Shown piece by piece: positions 62,565 through 64,000 of a DNA stretch of 64,000 bases. The translations under genes were made by a program, and so were the position numbers. Every line of letters begins with the position of its first letter. The first letter of the stretch is position 1. The stretch comes from Alkalicoccus daliensis (GTDB lineage Bacteria > Bacillota > Bacilli > Bacillales > Salisediminibacteriaceae): the NCBI RefSeq assembly GCF_900103955.1, contig NZ_FNIL01000009.1, positions 84,662 through 148,661 of the forward strand. The letters run 5' to 3'. The notes below the pieces were generated by a model. That model was not told where the DNA came from, made no database searches, and saw only the letters and a program-made list of their open reading frames with translations.

Positions 62565-62610
62565 AAAAACAGCGTGTAAATGCGGTCGCATATAACCGCC
62601 TTTACACGCG
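62565..62610 (-). terminator. Terminator of the YdaT-like gene
   Basis: gcgtgtaaa at 62572-62580 pairs with tttacacgc at 62601-62609, with an inner gcggt/accgc stem. Followed on the minus strand by a T run. Confidence 0.82.
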
Positions 62611-62627
62611 TAAAATCAATGCTTTCT

Positions 62628-63083
62628 TTATTTTTCGCTGTAATTATACTTTTTTTCTACAGAATTATCCTTCTTGTGCACTACCACAGAAGTCTGCTTA
62701 TTTTCAGCAATTTCCTGCGCCCGTTCCACTGCATCCTGTTTTTTATCATATACGTTCGAAGGCTGTTTCGCATCTTCAGACTGAACGGCCCATCCCTCCT
62801 CATGTGGCACAACGAATACTTCTTTTTCCATAAGTTCTGGTCTTGCATCATCGTCTTCCTTGCGGGATTCCAGATCCTTCTGAGATGTTTGTTTCATTTC
62901 GTTCTTTTCCTCTTCGGAAGCATCGGCATACCACTTCTTCGCCTGTTCAGTGGCGATTGGTATAGCATCCCCTTCTTTGTAGCCATCTTCGAGCATAGAA
63001 TTTCCTATTTCTATCGCTTTTTTGCGGATAGTGCTGTCGAGGTTTTTCCAAGAACTCGGATAATCATTCATATTCCAGGGCAT
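62628..63083 (-). CDS. YdaT-like DUF2188 stress protein
   Basis: 151 residues, strongly charged. The N-terminal MPWNMNDYPSSWKNL followed by DGYKEGDAIPIATEQAKKWY resembles B. subtilis YdaT, a general stress protein. The C-terminal half (about 90-150) is a DUF2188 domain: VPHEEGWAVQSEDAKQPS and AVERAQEIAENKQTSVVVH. Function unknown. aaaaggaggag precedes the start on the minus strand. Its own terminator follows. Confidence 0.82.
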   Translation of the reverse strand: MPWNMNDYPSSWKNLDSTIRKKAIEIGNSMLEDGYKEGDAIPIATEQAKKWYADASEEEKNEMKQTSQKDLESRKEDDDARPELMEKEVFVVPHEEGWAVQSEDAKQPSNVYDKKQDAVERAQEIAENKQTSVVVHKKDNSVEKKYNYSEK

Positions 63084-63204
63084 CGATATCTCCTCCTTTT
63101 TTAAAAAAGTATTCCCGCTTCAAAGATTCGCAAAACAATAAGAAGTTTGAGAATACCTTTCCCCGGTAAACTAAGAAGTAACTACGTTAAAGGAGGCAGT
63201 ACTC

Positions 63205-63534
63205 ATGAATGAACTGCAGAAAGAGGAAATTACAAAAGCGCTGCATGATTGCATGGAAGCCTGCAATTACTGTTATGATGCCTGTTTAGAAGAAGATGAT
63301 GTAAAAATGATGTCAGCCTGCATAAGGCTGGACAGGGAATGTGCCGATATATGCGGCTATACGGAACAGGCGATTGCAAGAGATTCCGCATTTGTGGATG
63401 AATTCCTTAAAGTCTGTGCGCTGATCTGCCGAGCGTGCGAAGATGAATGCCGTCAGCATGATCATGACCACTGTCAGCATTGTGCAGATATGTGTAAGCG
63501 CTGCGCAGACATATGTGAAGAGTTTACAGCTTAA
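63205..63534 (+). CDS. Four-helix cysteine-rich copper storage protein (Csp3-type)
   Basis: 109 residues with 16 cysteines (16, 20, 23, 27, 39, 46, 50, 71, 75, 78, 82, 90, 93, 97, 100, 104), spaced as CxxxC and CxxC along four helices. No signal peptide is visible, so the cytosolic Csp3 group that binds many Cu(I) ions inside a four-helix bundle is the best fit. A His-rich turn HDHDHCQHC lies before the last helix. aaaggagg precedes the start. No copper exporter or regulator is next to it. Confidence 0.88.
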   Translation: MNELQKEEITKALHDCMEACNYCYDACLEEDDVKMMSACIRLDRECADICGYTEQAIARDSAFVDEFLKVCALICRACEDECRQHDHDHCQHCADMCKRCADICEEFTA

Positions 63535-63550
63535 TTACATTAAAATGAAA

Positions 63551-63584
63551 AGAAGCCGGCTCTGCAAGCAACAGAGCCGGCTTC
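63551..63584 (+). terminator. Hairpin downstream of the Csp gene
   Basis: gaagccggctctg (63552-63564) pairs perfectly with cagagccggcttc (63572-63584). Any T tail is missing: repeat R1 begins at 63586, one base beyond the stem. Confidence 0.75.
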
Positions 63585-63585
63585 A

Positions 63586-63665
63586 GAGTGTTTATAAAGT
63601 AAGAAATCTTGTATTTTTATAATTTTTCATGTATAAGGTTCTCCACCGCTTACCGGTGGAAGCTT
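63586..63665 (+). repeat. Dispersed repeat R1, copy B (left end only)
   Basis: gagtgtttataaagtaagaa and about 60 further bases parallel copy A at 37286 closely, including the stem-like ccgct/accggtgg part. It is cut off by the insertion sequence that begins near 63667. Confidence 0.75.
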
Positions 63666-63666
63666 G

Positions 63667-64000
63667 GGTAGTGCACCCCAGAAGTTAGAGTTCAAAATCT
63701 AACTTCTGGGGTGTTTTTGTATGACAATGTATAGTGAGGAATTTAAATTAATGATTGTGAAGGAGTATATGCAAGGAGAGCTGGGATACCGATTATTAGC
63801 GAAGAAATACTTGATCCCTAGTGTCACTCCCATCAAACGGTGGGTTCGTGCCTATCAACATTACGGAGTAAAAGGAGTACAGAAGCCACGTTCCAAACCA
63901 GTTTATTCTGTCCAATTCAAACTGCATGTATTACACTTTAGGAACCAGACAGGTGCTTCTCTGCAGGAGACGGCGACCGCCTTCGACTTGCACGACCCTT
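63667..64000 (+). mobile_element. IS3-family insertion sequence, left part (continues beyond window)
   Basis: Left end near gggtagtgcacccc. A perfect 15-base stem, 63675-63689 with 63698-63712, lies just before the transposase reading frame, as in IS150-like elements, where it may block read-through transcription. The right end is outside the window. Confidence 0.75.
63721..64000 (+). CDS. IS3-family transposase OrfA (partial)
   Basis: At least 93 residues, open at the window edge. Two helix-turn-helix units are seen: EEFKLMIVKEYMQGELGYRL with ITPIKRWV-like PSVTPIKRWVRAYQ, and VYSVQFKLHVLHFRNQTGAS with LQETATAFDL. This is the OrfA DNA-binding arrangement of the IS150 branch. The catalytic OrfB would lie further downstream. 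The frame is intact as far as visible. Confidence 0.8.
   Translation, partial: MTMYSEEFKLMIVKEYMQGELGYRLLAKKYLIPSVTPIKRWVRAYQHYGVKGVQKPRSKPVYSVQFKLHVLHFRNQTGASLQETATAFDLHDP

Overview
This window reads as chromosome of a low-to-moderate-GC, endospore-lineage Firmicute, most likely a haloalkaliphilic member of the Bacillaceae. The gene families are Bacillus-type (ydaL/ydaM/ydaJ-like polysaccharide genes, hmp/nsrR, paiA, yflT, yfkM, ydaT, luxS, a poly-gamma-glutamate operon). Ribosome binding sites are strong AGGAGG types. Two Na+/K+-proton antiporters, acidic secreted proteins and the futalosine menaquinone route fit a salt- or alkali-adapted bacillus. The species assignment is inference. No rRNA or tRNA gene and no CRISPR array was seen.

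Layout. 0-2.5 kb: end of xylA, then xylB. 3.1-8.5 kb: a four-gene exopolysaccharide operon (DUF2334 deacetylase-like protein, membrane GT2 glycosyltransferase, UDP-GlcNAc 2-epimerase, GH8-like protein). 8.8-16 kb: GrpB-like protein, NAD(P)-binding protein, NhaC antiporter, an ABC-F resistance-type protein behind a structured leader with its own leader peptide, AIM24 protein, DUF4385 protein, and RlmA-type rRNA methyltransferase. 16.5-20.7 kb: glutathione peroxidase, flavohemoprotein Hmp with its regulator NsrR and operator, and a CPA-type antiporter. 20.9-34.2 kb: cobalamin region. It holds cobO-cobQ-cobT, then a paiA-like acetyltransferase and its MarR regulator, then a B12 riboswitch followed by btuF-btuC-btuD/cbiZ-cbiB-cobD-cobU-cobS-cobC and a second CobU-like gene. 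34.2-37.2 kb: small membrane protein, AAC(3)-like acetyltransferase, luxS, and a c-di-GMP-I riboswitch upstream of a secreted TIM-barrel-like protein. 38-45 kb: MFS exporter and its winged-helix regulator, YndJ-like protein, UbiX, glutamate dehydrogenase behind a cre site, VOC protein, and a sigma-B-type promoter driving a 26-residue peptide and PfpI/YfkM. 45.8-55.4 kb: amidohydrolase, FMN reductase/OsmC pair, TRIC channel, YflT, DUF1836, hemolysin III, BrkB, PatB-type lyase, three small membrane proteins, and a renalase-like oxidoreductase. 55.8-60.8 kb: poly-gamma-glutamate capBCAD operon on the minus strand. 61-62.5 kb: mqnB-mqnD. 62.6-64 kb: YdaT-like stress protein, a 16-cysteine Csp copper-storage protein, and the start of an IS3-type insertion sequence.

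How it fits together. The cobalamin block can import corrinoids (BtuFCD), strip foreign lower ligands (CbiZ), and rebuild adenosylcobalamin (CbiB, CobD, CobU, CobS, CobC, CobT, CobO), with import and assembly under a B12 riboswitch. Surface polymers appear twice: a neutral or amino-sugar polymer operon, and a gamma-polyglutamate capsule operon whose last gene is a membrane-anchored gamma-glutamyltransferase. A c-di-GMP riboswitch on a secreted protein suggests the second messenger also acts on the cell surface.

Less expected content. Three families of short inverted-repeat elements occupy the longer intergenic gaps. The best defined family (R1) has imperfect terminal inverted repeats, and three of its four copies start within one or two bases of an intrinsic-terminator hairpin. 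The ABC-F leader, the c-di-GMP-controlled secreted protein and the paired CobU-like proteins are the other points most worth following.
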